This document shows positions 9,865-19,184 of a stretch of DNA of 64,000 nucleotides, piece after piece. A program made the translations under genes and the position numbers. The stretch covers positions 1,719,082 through 1,783,081 of the forward strand of contig NZ_KQ033920.1 of NCBI RefSeq assembly GCF_000969825.1, read 5' to 3'. Source of the DNA: Parabacteroides gordonii MS-1 = DSM 23371 (GTDB taxonomy: Bacteria; Bacteroidota; Bacteroidia; Bacteroidales; Tannerellaceae). Numbering within the stretch: position 1 is the stretch's first letter; every line of letters starts with the position of its first letter. The notes beneath the pieces were generated by a model. That model was not told the DNA's origin, did no database searches, and was given only the letters and a program-made list of their open reading frames with translations.

Positions 9865-9994
9865 TTCGATGCCATCGAAAGGAAGCATTCGACGGCATCG
9901 AAAGGGAGCGTTCGACCGGGTCGAAAGGAACGGTTCGATCGGATCGAACGGGGCGGTTCGAACAGGTCGAAGGGGTCGGTTCGATCGGATCGAA
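9865..9994. repeat. Array of six TTCGA-N5-TCGAA dyads at exact 23-bp period
   Basis: The 15-bp dyad TTCGANNNNNTCGAA starts at 9865, 9888, 9911, 9934, 9957 and 9980. All six copies keep both half-sites intact. The central five bases vary and the 8-bp spacers are purine-rich (for example AGGAACGG). The array lies between the HU-like/DUF4469 gene and the GLUG gene, upstream of the latter. It could be a multi-site operator or a run of small hairpins in the operon transcript. Confidence 0.9.
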
Positions 9995-10020
9995 CAAAAA
10001 CGGGTGTCGTCCGGCCGCGT

Positions 10021-10809
10021 TTATTCGATCACCGGACGGTCGTCTTCGCCACCTCCTCCTGTGCCGCCCACCACCAGCGGAAGGGCATACGTAAGGGTAC
10101 GCGATTGCTTGAGCTGGGTGTTGTTGGTGCTGAACCAGGTTTCGAGGGTGAGCTCGTATTCACCGTCGGCCAGATCAGCGGGAATGTTGAACATCAGGCG
10201 GCTGGGATCGTTGATACCGAACACGGTGATAGTGGCTGCCACGCTCTTGTCGGCCATATTGACCAGGGTGAGCGAGCCGAGCGAGAGACCGTCGGCTCCG
10301 ACACAGCGTATCTTCGAGCCGGTGACGTCGAGCATACCGCCGGGGGTGATGGTGCCGTCGGTCTTGCCGGTGGTCACGTCTTTCACGAGTCCGAACTTGG
10401 CGCCGCCCATATCTCTTACCGTTCCCGAAAATTCGAGGGCTACGAGATCGGTCTCGGCACGCATGGCGGCGGTGGGGTTCATGTTGATAACGGCCTTATT
10501 CTTCGCCGGGTCTACCAGGCCTGTCTTTCCGAGGAAAAGGCCGGTGATGGCGGGGCCATACTGCACGTTGTCTGTTATCACGATGTTGTTTCCACAAGCC
10601 AGTTGGCGGATTTTCGTTTCCACCAGTTTGGTGATGTTCACGATCGTGTCGATGCGGTATTCGGTGCGTTCTTCAGCGATCAATCGCGCCACGTCGGCCA
10701 TGTAGAAAGTTTGGATCGGTTTCACCTTAGCGGCGAAGTCTTCCTTCACGTCTTTTGTCATCAGGTACTCTTCGAGGTCGAATTTCCACACATACTTTTT
10801 TGTTGCCAT
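10021..10809 (-). CDS. HU-like DNA-binding / DUF4469 domain protein
   Basis: This 262-residue protein has an N-terminal half (about residues 1-125; DFAAKVKPIQTFYMADVARL, then INMNPTAAMRAETDL) that matches the HU-like domain of Bacteroidetes proteins. Its C-terminal half resembles the Ig-like DUF4469 domain (GGMLDVTGSKIRCVG, then DLADGEYELTLETW). Such proteins are frequent in Bacteroides and Parabacteroides, and their role is not established. No signal peptide is present. It is the second gene of the minus-strand run that continues through the GLUG and metallo-hydrolase genes. A Gly-rich, acidic tail ends the protein. Confidence 0.8.
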   Translation of the reverse strand: MATKKYVWKFDLEEYLMTKDVKEDFAAKVKPIQTFYMADVARLIAEERTEYRIDTIVNITKLVETKIRQLACGNNIVITDNVQYGPAITGLFLGKTGLVDPAKNKAVINMNPTAAMRAETDLVALEFSGTVRDMGGAKFGLVKDVTTGKTDGTITPGGMLDVTGSKIRCVGADGLSLGSLTLVNMADKSVAATITVFGINDPSRLMFNIPADLADGEYELTLETWFSTNNTQLKQSRTLTYALPLVVGGTGGGGEDDRPVIE

Positions 10810-10854
10810 AATGGTACTTTTATATTGTTAATACTAGTGATATCTAAAATCTCG

Positions 10855-11067
10855 TCATTTCTCTTTACGTTCTTCCAGGATGCGTTCCACCTCCTGTATC
10901 TGATAGTAGAGCCGGCAAGCCACCACGATCAGCCCGGCAGCCACCACCATCAACACGACGATGGCAACCCAGAAGTAGCCTGAATCGTAGAATGTCACGA
11001 ACCAATCGGGTACGGTGGTATTCCTATCACTGATGTGTTGTATTCCTATCATCTGCATTATTTTCAT
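10855..11067 (-). CDS. Small single-pass membrane protein
   Basis: This 70-residue protein has one strong transmembrane segment (FWVAIVVLMVVAAGLIVVAC) near residues 32-52 and a charged tail (YYQIQEVERILEERKEK) that could form a short coiled coil. I chose the ATG of MKIMQMIG; a longer start at 11106 is possible. It precedes the HU-like/DUF4469 gene on the same strand with a 45-bp gap, so the two may be co-transcribed. No function is recognised. Confidence 0.6.
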   Translation of the reverse strand: MKIMQMIGIQHISDRNTTVPDWFVTFYDSGYFWVAIVVLMVVAAGLIVVACRLYYQIQEVERILEERKEK

Positions 11068-11161
11068 GCTGCAAGGTGGAGAAAAGGTGGGAGAATGTTG
11101 TAACATTTTGCAAAATGAGACAAAAAAGAGAGGGGGAAAAGGGAGAGACAGAAGAAAAATG

Positions 11162-11169
11162 TATCTTTG
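11162..11169 (+). promoter_or_regulatory. Promoter -7 box of the second AAA-ATPase gene
   Basis: TATCTTTG lies 32 bp before the start codon, in a context almost identical to that of positions 31-72. Confidence 0.6.
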
Positions 11170-11201
11170 TAACTATGAAATCCTAAAAACCCGTCAAGAT
11201 C

Positions 11202-12749
11202 ATGAGCATAAAATATCCTATCGGAATACAGAACTTTGAAAGTCTCCGCAATGACGGATACTTTTATGTCGATAAAACAGCCCTGATTTACCAGTTGATT
11301 AATAATGGCCGGTATTATTTCCTCAGCCGTCCGCGCCGTTTCGGAAAGAGCCTGCTGCTGTCGACCCTCGAAGCTTACTTCGAAGGAAAGAAAGAGTTGT
11401 TCGAAGGACTGGCACTGGAAAAACTGGAAACGGATTGGGTGAAACGGCCGATATTGCATCTCGACCTGAATACGCAGAAATATGATACTCCGGAAAGTTT
11501 AGTGGATATTCTTAACGCGACCCTGACCAGGTGGGAACAGATGTATGGCAGCGAACCGTCTGAAGTAGGGCCGGCCTTGCGCTTTCAAGGTATCATCCGC
11601 CGGGCTCATGAAAAGACAGGCCACCGCGTTGCCATCCTTGTCGACGAATACGACAAACCGATGTTGCAGGCTATTGGAAATGAGGAACTGCAACAATCGT
11701 TCCGCAACACCTTGCAGGCTTTTTACGGCGCACTGAAAACGATGGACGGTCACATCAAGCTCGCATTCCTGACGGGTGTCACCAAGTTTGGCAAGATCAG
11801 CGTGTTCAGTGCATTGAATAATCTGATGGACTTGTCGATGTGGGAAGATTATGCCGCGCTCTGCGGTATCACCGAGCAGGAGTTGCACAATAACTTTGAA
11901 GAGGGCATCAGCCAACTGGCACAGACGCAAGGCCTGACTTACGACGAGGCTTGCGACGAACTGAAAGAACGTTACGACGGTTATCATTTCGTTGAGAATT
12001 CCGTTGGTATATACAACCCTTTCAGCCTGTTGAATACATTCGCCAAACGAAAATTCGGCAATTACTGGTTCGAGACCGGAACGCCGACCTATCTGGTGGA
12101 GCTGCTGAAAATGCATAATTACGACCTCCATAACATAGAGAATATAGAAACCGACGAAGATACGCTCAACAGCATCGATTCTTCTTCGACCAACCCGATA
12201 CCGGTAATTTACCAGAGTGGCTACCTGACGATCAAAGGTTACGACCGCCGTTTCGGCACGTACTACCTTGGTTTCCCCAACCGCGAAGTAGATGAAGGGT
12301 TTATGAAGTTCCTGTTGCCTTTCTATGCCGACACCAATAAGGTGGACGTCGCTTTCCATATCACGAAATTCGTCCGCGAAGTGGAGAACGGCGATTACGA
12401 CGCTTTTTTCCGCCGCCTGCAATCCTTCTTTGCCGATACGCCTTACGAGTTGGTACGCGAACTGGAGTTACATTACCAGAATGTGCTTTTCATCGTCTAC
12501 AAGTTGATTGGCTTCTATGTGAAGGCGGAATATCATACCTCGCAAGGCCGCATCGACCTGGTGCTGCAAACAGACAAATTCATCTATTTGATGGAATTCA
12601 AGTTCGAAGGCTCTGCCGAAGAGGCTCTCCGGCAGATCGATGAAAAGAATTATGCCCTCCCCTTCGCCTCCGACCCGCGTAAACTATTCAAGATCGGCAT
12701 CAATTTCAGCAATGAGATGCGGAATATCGAACGGTGGGTGGTGGAGTGA
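11202..12749 (+). CDS. AAA-ATPase-like / PD-(D/E)XK nuclease family protein, copy 2
   Basis: This 515-residue paralogue of 72-1628 has the same P-loop RPRRFGKS and the same C-terminal nuclease triad (GRID, then EFKFEG). Long stretches are identical at DNA level, for example from about 11480 to 11640 compared with 350-510. The region around residues 215-290 differs strongly (MWEDYAALCGITEQELHNNF against MDERYIDICGITEREIHLYF). This suggests a specificity segment, or gene conversion on either side of an old difference. It is convergent with the AraC-type gene, with only 10 bp between the stop codons. Confidence 0.9.
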   Translation: MSIKYPIGIQNFESLRNDGYFYVDKTALIYQLINNGRYYFLSRPRRFGKSLLLSTLEAYFEGKKELFEGLALEKLETDWVKRPILHLDLNTQKYDTPESLVDILNATLTRWEQMYGSEPSEVGPALRFQGIIRRAHEKTGHRVAILVDEYDKPMLQAIGNEELQQSFRNTLQAFYGALKTMDGHIKLAFLTGVTKFGKISVFSALNNLMDLSMWEDYAALCGITEQELHNNFEEGISQLAQTQGLTYDEACDELKERYDGYHFVENSVGIYNPFSLLNTFAKRKFGNYWFETGTPTYLVELLKMHNYDLHNIENIETDEDTLNSIDSSSTNPIPVIYQSGYLTIKGYDRRFGTYYLGFPNREVDEGFMKFLLPFYADTNKVDVAFHITKFVREVENGDYDAFFRRLQSFFADTPYELVRELELHYQNVLFIVYKLIGFYVKAEYHTSQGRIDLVLQTDKFIYLMEFKFEGSAEEALRQIDEKNYALPFASDPRKLFKIGINFSNEMRNIERWVVE

Positions 12750-12759
12750 CCTTCTTTCC

Positions 12760-14583
12760 CTACCCCCTATTCTTCCGGTAAGTAGCCGGACTGATCCCCG
12801 TTTGTGCCTTAAAGATACGGTAGAAGGTTTGGCGGGTGGAGAAGCCGGAGTCGAAGGCGATGGTTTCGAGGGAAAGGTGGTCGTTGGCCGGGTTGGAAAG
12901 GAGACAGATGGCCTGACGAATACGACACTCGTTGATATAAGTGGAGAAAGGTTTGCCAAAGACGGAGTTTACGGCTTTTGAGATCATGTTGCGGTGGACG
13001 CCGAGACGTTGCGCGATGCTTTCGAGGTCGAGTTCCGTGTCGAGGTAAATCCGTTCCTCGTCGATCAGGCGGGTAAGGCTGTCCATCAAAGTGATGTCGG
13101 CGGTATCGGCTTCTGCGGACGGGACTACGACGGGAGCTTGCTCCGCCCATTCACGGCTACAAGCGGCCAGCTTCCGGTAGGCCTGGTGTTTCTTACGATA
13201 AAGAACAGATATGACGAGCAGGCCGATCAAGATAACGCCCGCCGTCACGCCCATGCTGACGGAAACGTTGCGGAAAGTATTGATCTGCATCTCCTTAAGG
13301 GCTCGTTCCGACTCGAACAACTCCTGTTTGGCCCGAAGAACCAGAAGACCGCTATATTTCTCATCCTGCCGGCGGTTGGCCACGGTGGTCGAGTCCATAT
13401 AGGCGACCGACTGTTCCTTCTCACCTGTATAGGTATAATAGCGAGCCATCACCGGATAGAGGTCGCACGAACGGTACGACATCACCCAGGGCCATTGTTC
13501 GATATGGTAAAGGGCACTGTCGATCATTGCCTTGCAACTATCCGGCTTGCCTGTTTCCAGATAACAATCCGCCAACCCGACATAGATACCCGAGGTAAAG
13601 CTATGATCGCCCTCCGCCAGCGAGAATGGCAACGCAGCAGCATGCAAGGCAAGTGCTTCGCAGTATAGACCACGTTGGCGATAATTGGAGGCCAGGTTGC
13701 TCAACGCGATGCAGTCGAACATGGGACGTAACTTGACACGGTCTTTACACTCCAGCATGGAACGGAAATAATAGTCGGAAGTATCCAGTTCGCCGATATT
13801 ACGGTAATAAAGGCCCAGTGCGTTGCGTGCCTGAAGGTTATAGAGATTGTAATAACGGGAAACAGGGGTATCCTGCAAAGCCGCTTTCAGGTAAGGGATA
13901 GCGATCTCGTAGTCGCGAAAGTCGAAATAAAGGCGACCCAGGTCGTACCAGATGTTTTTCTCTTCCGCAGGATCGATATCACCGCCAACCACTTCCAGAC
14001 GCTTGGCAATACGTTCGGCACAAAGAAAAGCTGTGTAATATTGTTCATGCAGATACAGTCTGCGAAGAATATAGATAAGCGCTCTCATTTCCATGGAAGG
14101 ATCATTGCGGGCAACAGATTTATCGGCAAGAGCATAAAAGACCTTTACTTTCTTAGCGCGCTTTTCCGGCGTATTATCGGGAAGAGCAATCGCTTCACCG
14201 TATTCCAGTTCGCGCCGGAGGATGCTCCCTCCGATCCGTTCGACTGTTTCGCGCATCCGGCGGACGGCTTCGTTACGGTCGGCATCTTCGGGGATGGCGT
14301 CGATGGCTTCTTCGTAATAGCGTTGCATCATATCCGCTATCGCTTCGTAGCCGACTTTTGCACAAAGAGCCAGAAGGCTATCGCGATCGGGGATTTTCGT
14401 TTCGTTGTTTTCCGGAAGATAGATACTGTCGGCTGCACGGGCCTGCATTTCAGGGATATAGCGCAGGTCGGAAGCGAAAGTACGTAAAAAAAGAGTATCG
14501 GCCTTACTCTCTGCTGCTCCGAAAGCGGCAGAAAGTAAAAGACCGATACCAATTAGTATATATATTGCTTTGCTTGTATGCAT
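12760..14583 (-). CDS. Membrane TPR sensor with cytoplasmic AraC-type HTH domain
   Basis: The protein has a signal or anchor segment (IYILIGIGLLLSAAFGAAES) and then a long helical periplasmic part with TPR-like repeats (NIWYDLGRLYFDFRDYEIAI, ARNALGLYYRNIG, LSNLASNYRQRG). One transmembrane helix follows (VTAGVILIGLLVISVLY), and the C-terminal AraC domain includes LESIAQRLGVHRNMISKAVN and FDSGFSTRQTFYRIFKAQTG. This layout fits Bacteroidetes one-component membrane regulators that respond to envelope or nutrient signals. The start at 14583 is preferred over the longer frame to 14667 because a -7 box lies at 14613-14620 and AAAGGAA precedes the ATG. It follows the xylose operon on the same strand; a link to xylose is only positional. 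Confidence 0.82.
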   Translation of the reverse strand: MHTSKAIYILIGIGLLLSAAFGAAESKADTLFLRTFASDLRYIPEMQARAADSIYLPENNETKIPDRDSLLALCAKVGYEAIADMMQRYYEEAIDAIPEDADRNEAVRRMRETVERIGGSILRRELEYGEAIALPDNTPEKRAKKVKVFYALADKSVARNDPSMEMRALIYILRRLYLHEQYYTAFLCAERIAKRLEVVGGDIDPAEEKNIWYDLGRLYFDFRDYEIAIPYLKAALQDTPVSRYYNLYNLQARNALGLYYRNIGELDTSDYYFRSMLECKDRVKLRPMFDCIALSNLASNYRQRGLYCEALALHAAALPFSLAEGDHSFTSGIYVGLADCYLETGKPDSCKAMIDSALYHIEQWPWVMSYRSCDLYPVMARYYTYTGEKEQSVAYMDSTTVANRRQDEKYSGLLVLRAKQELFESERALKEMQINTFRNVSVSMGVTAGVILIGLLVISVLYRKKHQAYRKLAACSREWAEQAPVVVPSAEADTADITLMDSLTRLIDEERIYLDTELDLESIAQRLGVHRNMISKAVNSVFGKPFSTYINECRIRQAICLLSNPANDHLSLETIAFDSGFSTRQTFYRIFKAQTGISPATYRKNRG

Positions 14584-14612
14584 TCCGTTCCTTTTAAGAT
14601 TAACCGGAGATG

Positions 14613-14620
14613 CAAATATA
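14613..14620 (-). promoter_or_regulatory. Promoter -7 box of the TPR/AraC gene
   Basis: On the minus strand the sequence reads TATATTTG, 29 bp before the chosen ATG. It argues against the upstream start codon. Confidence 0.5.
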
Positions 14621-14693
14621 AACTTTTCTGACTTAAATATAACACAGAAGACAGAAAAATCAATCATTCCGCATTAAACAGACAATTTCCTTA

Positions 14694-16241
14694 TTACCTT
14701 TTCCAGTATTGTTCCATCTGTTCCAACGTCTTTCCTTTGGTTTCGGGGACGAACTTCCAGATGAAAGCGGCGGCCAGGATACCCATCAGGCCGTATATCC
14801 AGTAAGCGACACCATGATTAAACGTTTCCGTCAGGTACTGGTTCTTGTCAAGCATCGGGAAAGTCCACGATACGAGGAAGTTGGCAATCCACTGTCCGGC
14901 AACGGCAATACTCATCACCGTCGAACGGATCGAATTCGGGAATATCTCGGCCAGCAACACCCAGCAGACAGGCCCCCACGACATGGCAAACCCTGCGGTG
15001 TAAACCAACATACAAGCCAGCGAACCGATACCGACGGAGTGTGTATAGAAAGTAGTCCCGAGTATAATCATGGAAACGGCCATTATCAACGCACCGATAA
15101 TCATCAACGGACGACGGCCGAACTTATCGACGGTAAAGATGGCAAGCACGGTAAACGACAGGTTCACGGCACCGACAACGATCTGTTGCAGCAAAGCAGC
15201 ATCCGTAGCAGCTCCCATCGTCTTAAAGATCTCCGGCGCATAATAAAGTACCACGTTGATACCGACAAACTGCTGGAATCCGGACAACAGGACGCCTACC
15301 ATAATAATAAGTACGCCAAACGAACGGATCGGGAACACCAGCGACACGAAGAAACTGCCGATCAGGGCAATCTCCAACGCACTTGTATTACCAGCCAGCT
15401 CCAATGCACCGTAAGCCAACAGGAACAAAACCAGCCACGCCCCCATAAAACGGAAGTACGGACGCATGGAAGGCGCCTTTTCCTTGAAACTATTCTTTAT
15501 ATCCACCAGCTCTTTCTCCGCCTCGTCTCTTCCCATCAGACGGTCGAGGATGGTCAATGCCTTTTCACCCTTACCACGCATCACCAGGTAACGGGGTGTT
15601 TCAGGTACGAACATCAGCAGGACAAAGAAGAGCACAGCCGGGATGATCTCGGAAGCAAACATCCATCTCCAACCCTCCGTGTGCAGCCACGTAGCATCCC
15701 CCTGCAAAGCGATCGTGTAATTTACAAAATAAACGACCAGCATACCGAAGATAATAGCGAACTGGTTCCACGAAACCAGGTTACCACGACGGTCTGCCGG
15801 AGCAACCTCGGCAATGTACATCGGCGATACCATCGAAGCCAGGCCGACTCCGATCCCGCCTACGATACGGTAAGCGACAAACAAATACATATATGTATGA
15901 TCTCCGCTACCGGGCATTCCCAGTCCGAATTCGGGCCATGCCGAACCTATCGCGGACAGCAAGAAAAGGACAGACGCCACGATCAATGTCGGCTTACGTC
16001 CATACCGCTGGCTGACCCAGCCGGCAAAAGAAGCTCCCAGAATACAACCGATCAGCGCACTGCTGACAACAAAACCTTCCAGCGAGTTAGCCTGGTCGAG
16101 AGGCAACCCGTAAGGCTCGATAAAAAATTTCCTTAGTGATTCTACCGTTCCGGATATAACGGCTGTATCGTATCCGAATAATAACCCTCCAAGGGTAGCA
16201 ACGAGGGTGATACCAAAAATATAGCTATTGTTGTTTTTCAT
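14694..16241 (-). CDS. xylE: Sugar porter (MFS), probable D-xylose/H+ symporter
   Basis: This 515-residue MFS transporter has 12 predicted membrane helices. It carries sugar-porter signatures: GGLLFGYDTAVISG at the N-terminus, GWVSQRYGRKP in the loop after helix 2, PMYIAEVAPADRRG, GFQQFVGINVVLYYAPEIF in helix 7, and VPETKGKTLEQME at the C-terminus. The family (XylE, GalP, GLUT) imports sugars with protons. Assignment to xylose rests on its place as last gene of the xylose operon, 72 bp after xylA. Confidence 0.9.
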   Translation of the reverse strand: MKNNNSYIFGITLVATLGGLLFGYDTAVISGTVESLRKFFIEPYGLPLDQANSLEGFVVSSALIGCILGASFAGWVSQRYGRKPTLIVASVLFLLSAIGSAWPEFGLGMPGSGDHTYMYLFVAYRIVGGIGVGLASMVSPMYIAEVAPADRRGNLVSWNQFAIIFGMLVVYFVNYTIALQGDATWLHTEGWRWMFASEIIPAVLFFVLLMFVPETPRYLVMRGKGEKALTILDRLMGRDEAEKELVDIKNSFKEKAPSMRPYFRFMGAWLVLFLLAYGALELAGNTSALEIALIGSFFVSLVFPIRSFGVLIIMVGVLLSGFQQFVGINVVLYYAPEIFKTMGAATDAALLQQIVVGAVNLSFTVLAIFTVDKFGRRPLMIIGALIMAVSMIILGTTFYTHSVGIGSLACMLVYTAGFAMSWGPVCWVLLAEIFPNSIRSTVMSIAVAGQWIANFLVSWTFPMLDKNQYLTETFNHGVAYWIYGLMGILAAAFIWKFVPETKGKTLEQMEQYWKR

Positions 16242-16313
16242 GTTTACCAGATTAAGAAACAGAAGGTAACTATTCCCCGCAGGCGCAGGGAACAGTTACT
16301 CTTCATCACTAAA

Positions 16314-17642
16314 TTATATGTATAAATTGAGAATCATCTCATATAATTCCTGTTTGCCGCTGACCATCTTCGGTTCTCCGTCGCGGAGAGCGATCGTACG
16401 CAGGTCTTCCAGGGAAAGTTTGCCATCTTCAAACGCTTTGCCTTCGCCACCATCGAAGCTGGCGTAACGTTCGGCACGCATCTTCGTGTAATCGGAGTTT
16501 TCAAGGATGGCAGCAGCCGTGATCAGGGCACGGGCAAACGCATCCATACCACCGATATGAGCCAGGAAGATATCGTCCAGGTCGGTCGAGTTGCGGCGGG
16601 TCTTGGCATCGAAGTTCGTTCCGCCGGTTGTCAGACCACCCCCTTGCAGGATGACCAGCCAAGCCTGAGTCAGTTCGTAGATGTCCATCGGGAATTGGTC
16701 GGTATCCCAGCCATTCTGGTAGTCACCACGGTTGGCATCGATACTGCACAGCATACCGGCATCGACGGCAGCCTGCAATTCATGTTCGAACGTATGTCCG
16801 GCCAGGGTTGCATGATTTACTTCGATATTCAGGGCGAAGTCTTTATCCAGACCATAATGACGAAGGAAGCCGATTACAGTTTCCGAGTCGACATCATATT
16901 GGTGCTTGGTCGGTTCCATCGGTTTCGGCTCGATCAGGAAAGTACCTTTGAAACCGTTCTTGCGGCCATAGTCGCGTGCCATCGTCAGCATCATGGCCAG
17001 ATGGTCTTTTTCGCGTTTCATATCGGTATTGAGCAGGCTCATATATCCTTCGCGTCCGCCCCAGAACACATAGTTTTCACCGTCCAGCGCGATACAGGCA
17101 TCGATCGCATTCTTGATCTGCGTACCGGCACAAGCCACGGCCGAGAAGTCAGGATTAGTGGCAGCCCCGTTCATATAGCGTTTGTTGCTGAACACGTTGG
17201 CAGTAGACCATAACAGTTTTTTTCCGGTTGCCTGCTGAAGCCCTTTGGCATGGCCTACCATCGTATGAAGGTCTTTTTCAAACTGAGCCAGCGTGGGAGC
17301 TTCGTCCACCACGTCCACATCATGGAAACAGTAATAAGGGATGCTGCATTTTGTCATAAACTCGAACGCTGCATCCATCTTATATTTGGCACGGCTGATC
17401 GGGTCGGCAGCAGCATTCCAGGGGAATGTTTTCGTACCACCGCCAAACTGGTCGCCCCCTTCGGCACAAAACGTATGCCAGTAAGCCATTGCAAAACGAA
17501 GATGATCCTTCAGTGTTTTACCCATCACCACCTTGTTTTCGTCATAATAATGAAACGCCATCGGGTTCTTTGACTCGCGTCCTTCAAACTGAATCTTTCC
17601 TATTCCGGGGAAGAATTCTTTTTCGCCTTTATAAAAATTCAT
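16314..17642 (-). CDS. xylA: Xylose isomerase
   Basis: This 442-residue enzyme converts D-xylose to D-xylulose in the cytoplasm. Family hallmarks are visible: [30 protein letters not shown] with the catalytic His, [37 protein letters not shown] with a metal-binding Glu, and [22 protein letters not shown] metal ligands. The length fits the long (class II) xylose isomerases. It lies between xylB and the symporter gene with short gaps, on the same strand. Confidence 0.97.
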   Translation of the reverse strand: MNFYKGEKEFFPGIGKIQFEGRESKNPMAFHYYDENKVVMGKTLKDHLRFAMAYWHTFCAEGGDQFGGGTKTFPWNAAADPISRAKYKMDAAFEFMTKCSIPYYCFHDVDVVDEAPTLAQFEKDLHTMVGHAKGLQQATGKKLLWSTANVFSNKRYMNGAATNPDFSAVACAGTQIKNAIDACIALDGENYVFWGGREGYMSLLNTDMKREKDHLAMMLTMARDYGRKNGFKGTFLIEPKPMEPTKHQYDVDSETVIGFLRHYGLDKDFALNIEVNHATLAGHTFEHELQAAVDAGMLCSIDANRGDYQNGWDTDQFPMDIYELTQAWLVILQGGGLTTGGTNFDAKTRRNSTDLDDIFLAHIGGMDAFARALITAAAILENSDYTKMRAERYASFDGGEGKAFEDGKLSLEDLRTIALRDGEPKMVSGKQELYEMILNLYI

Positions 17643-17667
17643 GAGATTAATAGTTTAATGATTTATA

Positions 17668-19173
17668 TTACATTGGTATATTGTTATCTGCCATCAGCTT
17701 ATCCAGCCGTTCTTTCCAGGTTGTGTATGCGGCGCAATACTTATCGGCCTTCAGCCCGTCCGGTTCGATCACGTCGATCTTCTTCAGAGAGGCAAACGCC
17801 TCTTCGGGCGACTGATAAATACCTGCACCGATACCGGCGCCCTTGGCGGCACCTACCGCCCCGTTGGTGTCGTAAAGTTCGATCACCGTTCCGGTCACAC
17901 CCGACAGGGTATCACGGAAAACAGGACTCAGGAACATATTGGCATTCCCGGCACGGATCACATCGATGTCGATTCCCATTTCGTTCATGATATCCATCCC
18001 GTATTTGAAAGAGAACACGATCCCCTCCTGTGCGGCACGGGCAATATGGGCTTTACTATGCGTATTGAAGTTCAGGCCGTGGATAGAGCAATCTATCTCC
18101 CGGTTCTGCAACATACGTTCCGCCCCGTTGCCAAACGGCAGGATAGACAAGCCGTACGACCCGATAGGAACACCGGCAGCCACCTCATTCAGCTCAGGAT
18201 AAGTGATACCTTCGGGCGCGACATTCTTCTTCACCCACGAGTTCAGGATACCGACCCCGTTGATACAAAGCAGTACCCCCAGGCGGGTTTGCTCCGGAGA
18301 GTGGTTCACATGGGCAAACGTATTTACACGCGACAACGTATCATAATTGACTTTGCCGTTCACACCGTACACCACACCGGAAGTCCCCCCCGTCGCAGCG
18401 ATCTCACCCGGGTTAAGAACGTTCAGCGACAAGGCGTTATTCGGCTGGTCACCCGCACGATAAGTGACAGGCGTGCCCTTCTTCAATCCCAGTTCGGCGG
18501 CAACGGAGCCCAGCAGTTCCCCCTGAAGGCCGAACGTCGGACGTATCTCCGGGATCAGGTCGTTGCTGAAACCGAAATAAGTCATCAGGTCGGCCGACAC
18601 CTTTTCATTTTTGAAATCCCAGAAGATGCCTTCCGATAACCCGGAAGTGGTAGTAACGATATCCCCTGTCATCCGCATAGCGATAAAATCTCCCGGCAAC
18701 ATAAACTTATGTACCGAGCGGAACAATTCCGGTTCGTATTCCTTCACCCAGGCCAGTTTCGATGCCGTAAAGTTTCCGGGCGAGTTCAGCAGATGCGACA
18801 AGCATTGCTTCTCCCCTATATTTTTAAAAGCCCGTTCGCCATAAGGTACGGCACGGCTGTCGCACCAGATTATGGACGGACGCAAAACCTCCATCTTCTT
18901 GTCTACCAGGACAAGCCCGTGCATCTGGTAAGAGATCCCGATCGCCTTTATATCCGTTCCCTGAATACCGGCTCCGGCGATAGCACCCTGGATCGCTATC
19001 TTCAGATATTTCCACCAGTCGTCGGGCTCCTGTTCCGCCCAACCGGGCTTCACGGCCTTGATAGGCGCCTCTTCTTTCGGATAAAAATCAGCCCCGACCG
19101 TCAGCCCTGTATTTACATCCACGATGGAAGCCTTCACCGAAGAACTTCCTATGTCACAACCTAATAGATACAT
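17668..19173 (-). CDS. xylB: Xylulokinase
   Basis: This 501-residue FGGY-family kinase phosphorylates D-xylulose to xylulose 5-phosphate. The N-terminal ATPase motif GCDIGSSSVKASIVD and the GWAEQEPDDWWK and GISYQMHGLVLVD segments are typical. So are the substrate and ATP regions PGDFIAMRMTGD, AGDQPNNALSLNVL and ATGGTSGVVYG. It is separated by 11 bp from the upstream NUDIX regulator and 25 bp from xylA, so the genes are probably co-transcribed. Confidence 0.96.
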   Translation of the reverse strand: MYLLGCDIGSSSVKASIVDVNTGLTVGADFYPKEEAPIKAVKPGWAEQEPDDWWKYLKIAIQGAIAGAGIQGTDIKAIGISYQMHGLVLVDKKMEVLRPSIIWCDSRAVPYGERAFKNIGEKQCLSHLLNSPGNFTASKLAWVKEYEPELFRSVHKFMLPGDFIAMRMTGDIVTTTSGLSEGIFWDFKNEKVSADLMTYFGFSNDLIPEIRPTFGLQGELLGSVAAELGLKKGTPVTYRAGDQPNNALSLNVLNPGEIAATGGTSGVVYGVNGKVNYDTLSRVNTFAHVNHSPEQTRLGVLLCINGVGILNSWVKKNVAPEGITYPELNEVAAGVPIGSYGLSILPFGNGAERMLQNREIDCSIHGLNFNTHSKAHIARAAQEGIVFSFKYGMDIMNEMGIDIDVIRAGNANMFLSPVFRDTLSGVTGTVIELYDTNGAVGAAKGAGIGAGIYQSPEEAFASLKKIDVIEPDGLKADKYCAAYTTWKERLDKLMADNNIPM

Positions 19174-19184
19174 ATTCCTGCGGT

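Noticed and set aside
9865..9994. CRISPR array
   Set aside because: The repeat core is 15 bp with 8-bp spacers and variable centres. There are no spacer-length unique sequences and no cas genes.
9826..10983. A 385-residue plus-strand reading frame over the DUF4469 gene
   Set aside because: It is antisense to a recognisable gene and runs through the dyad array; no family features.
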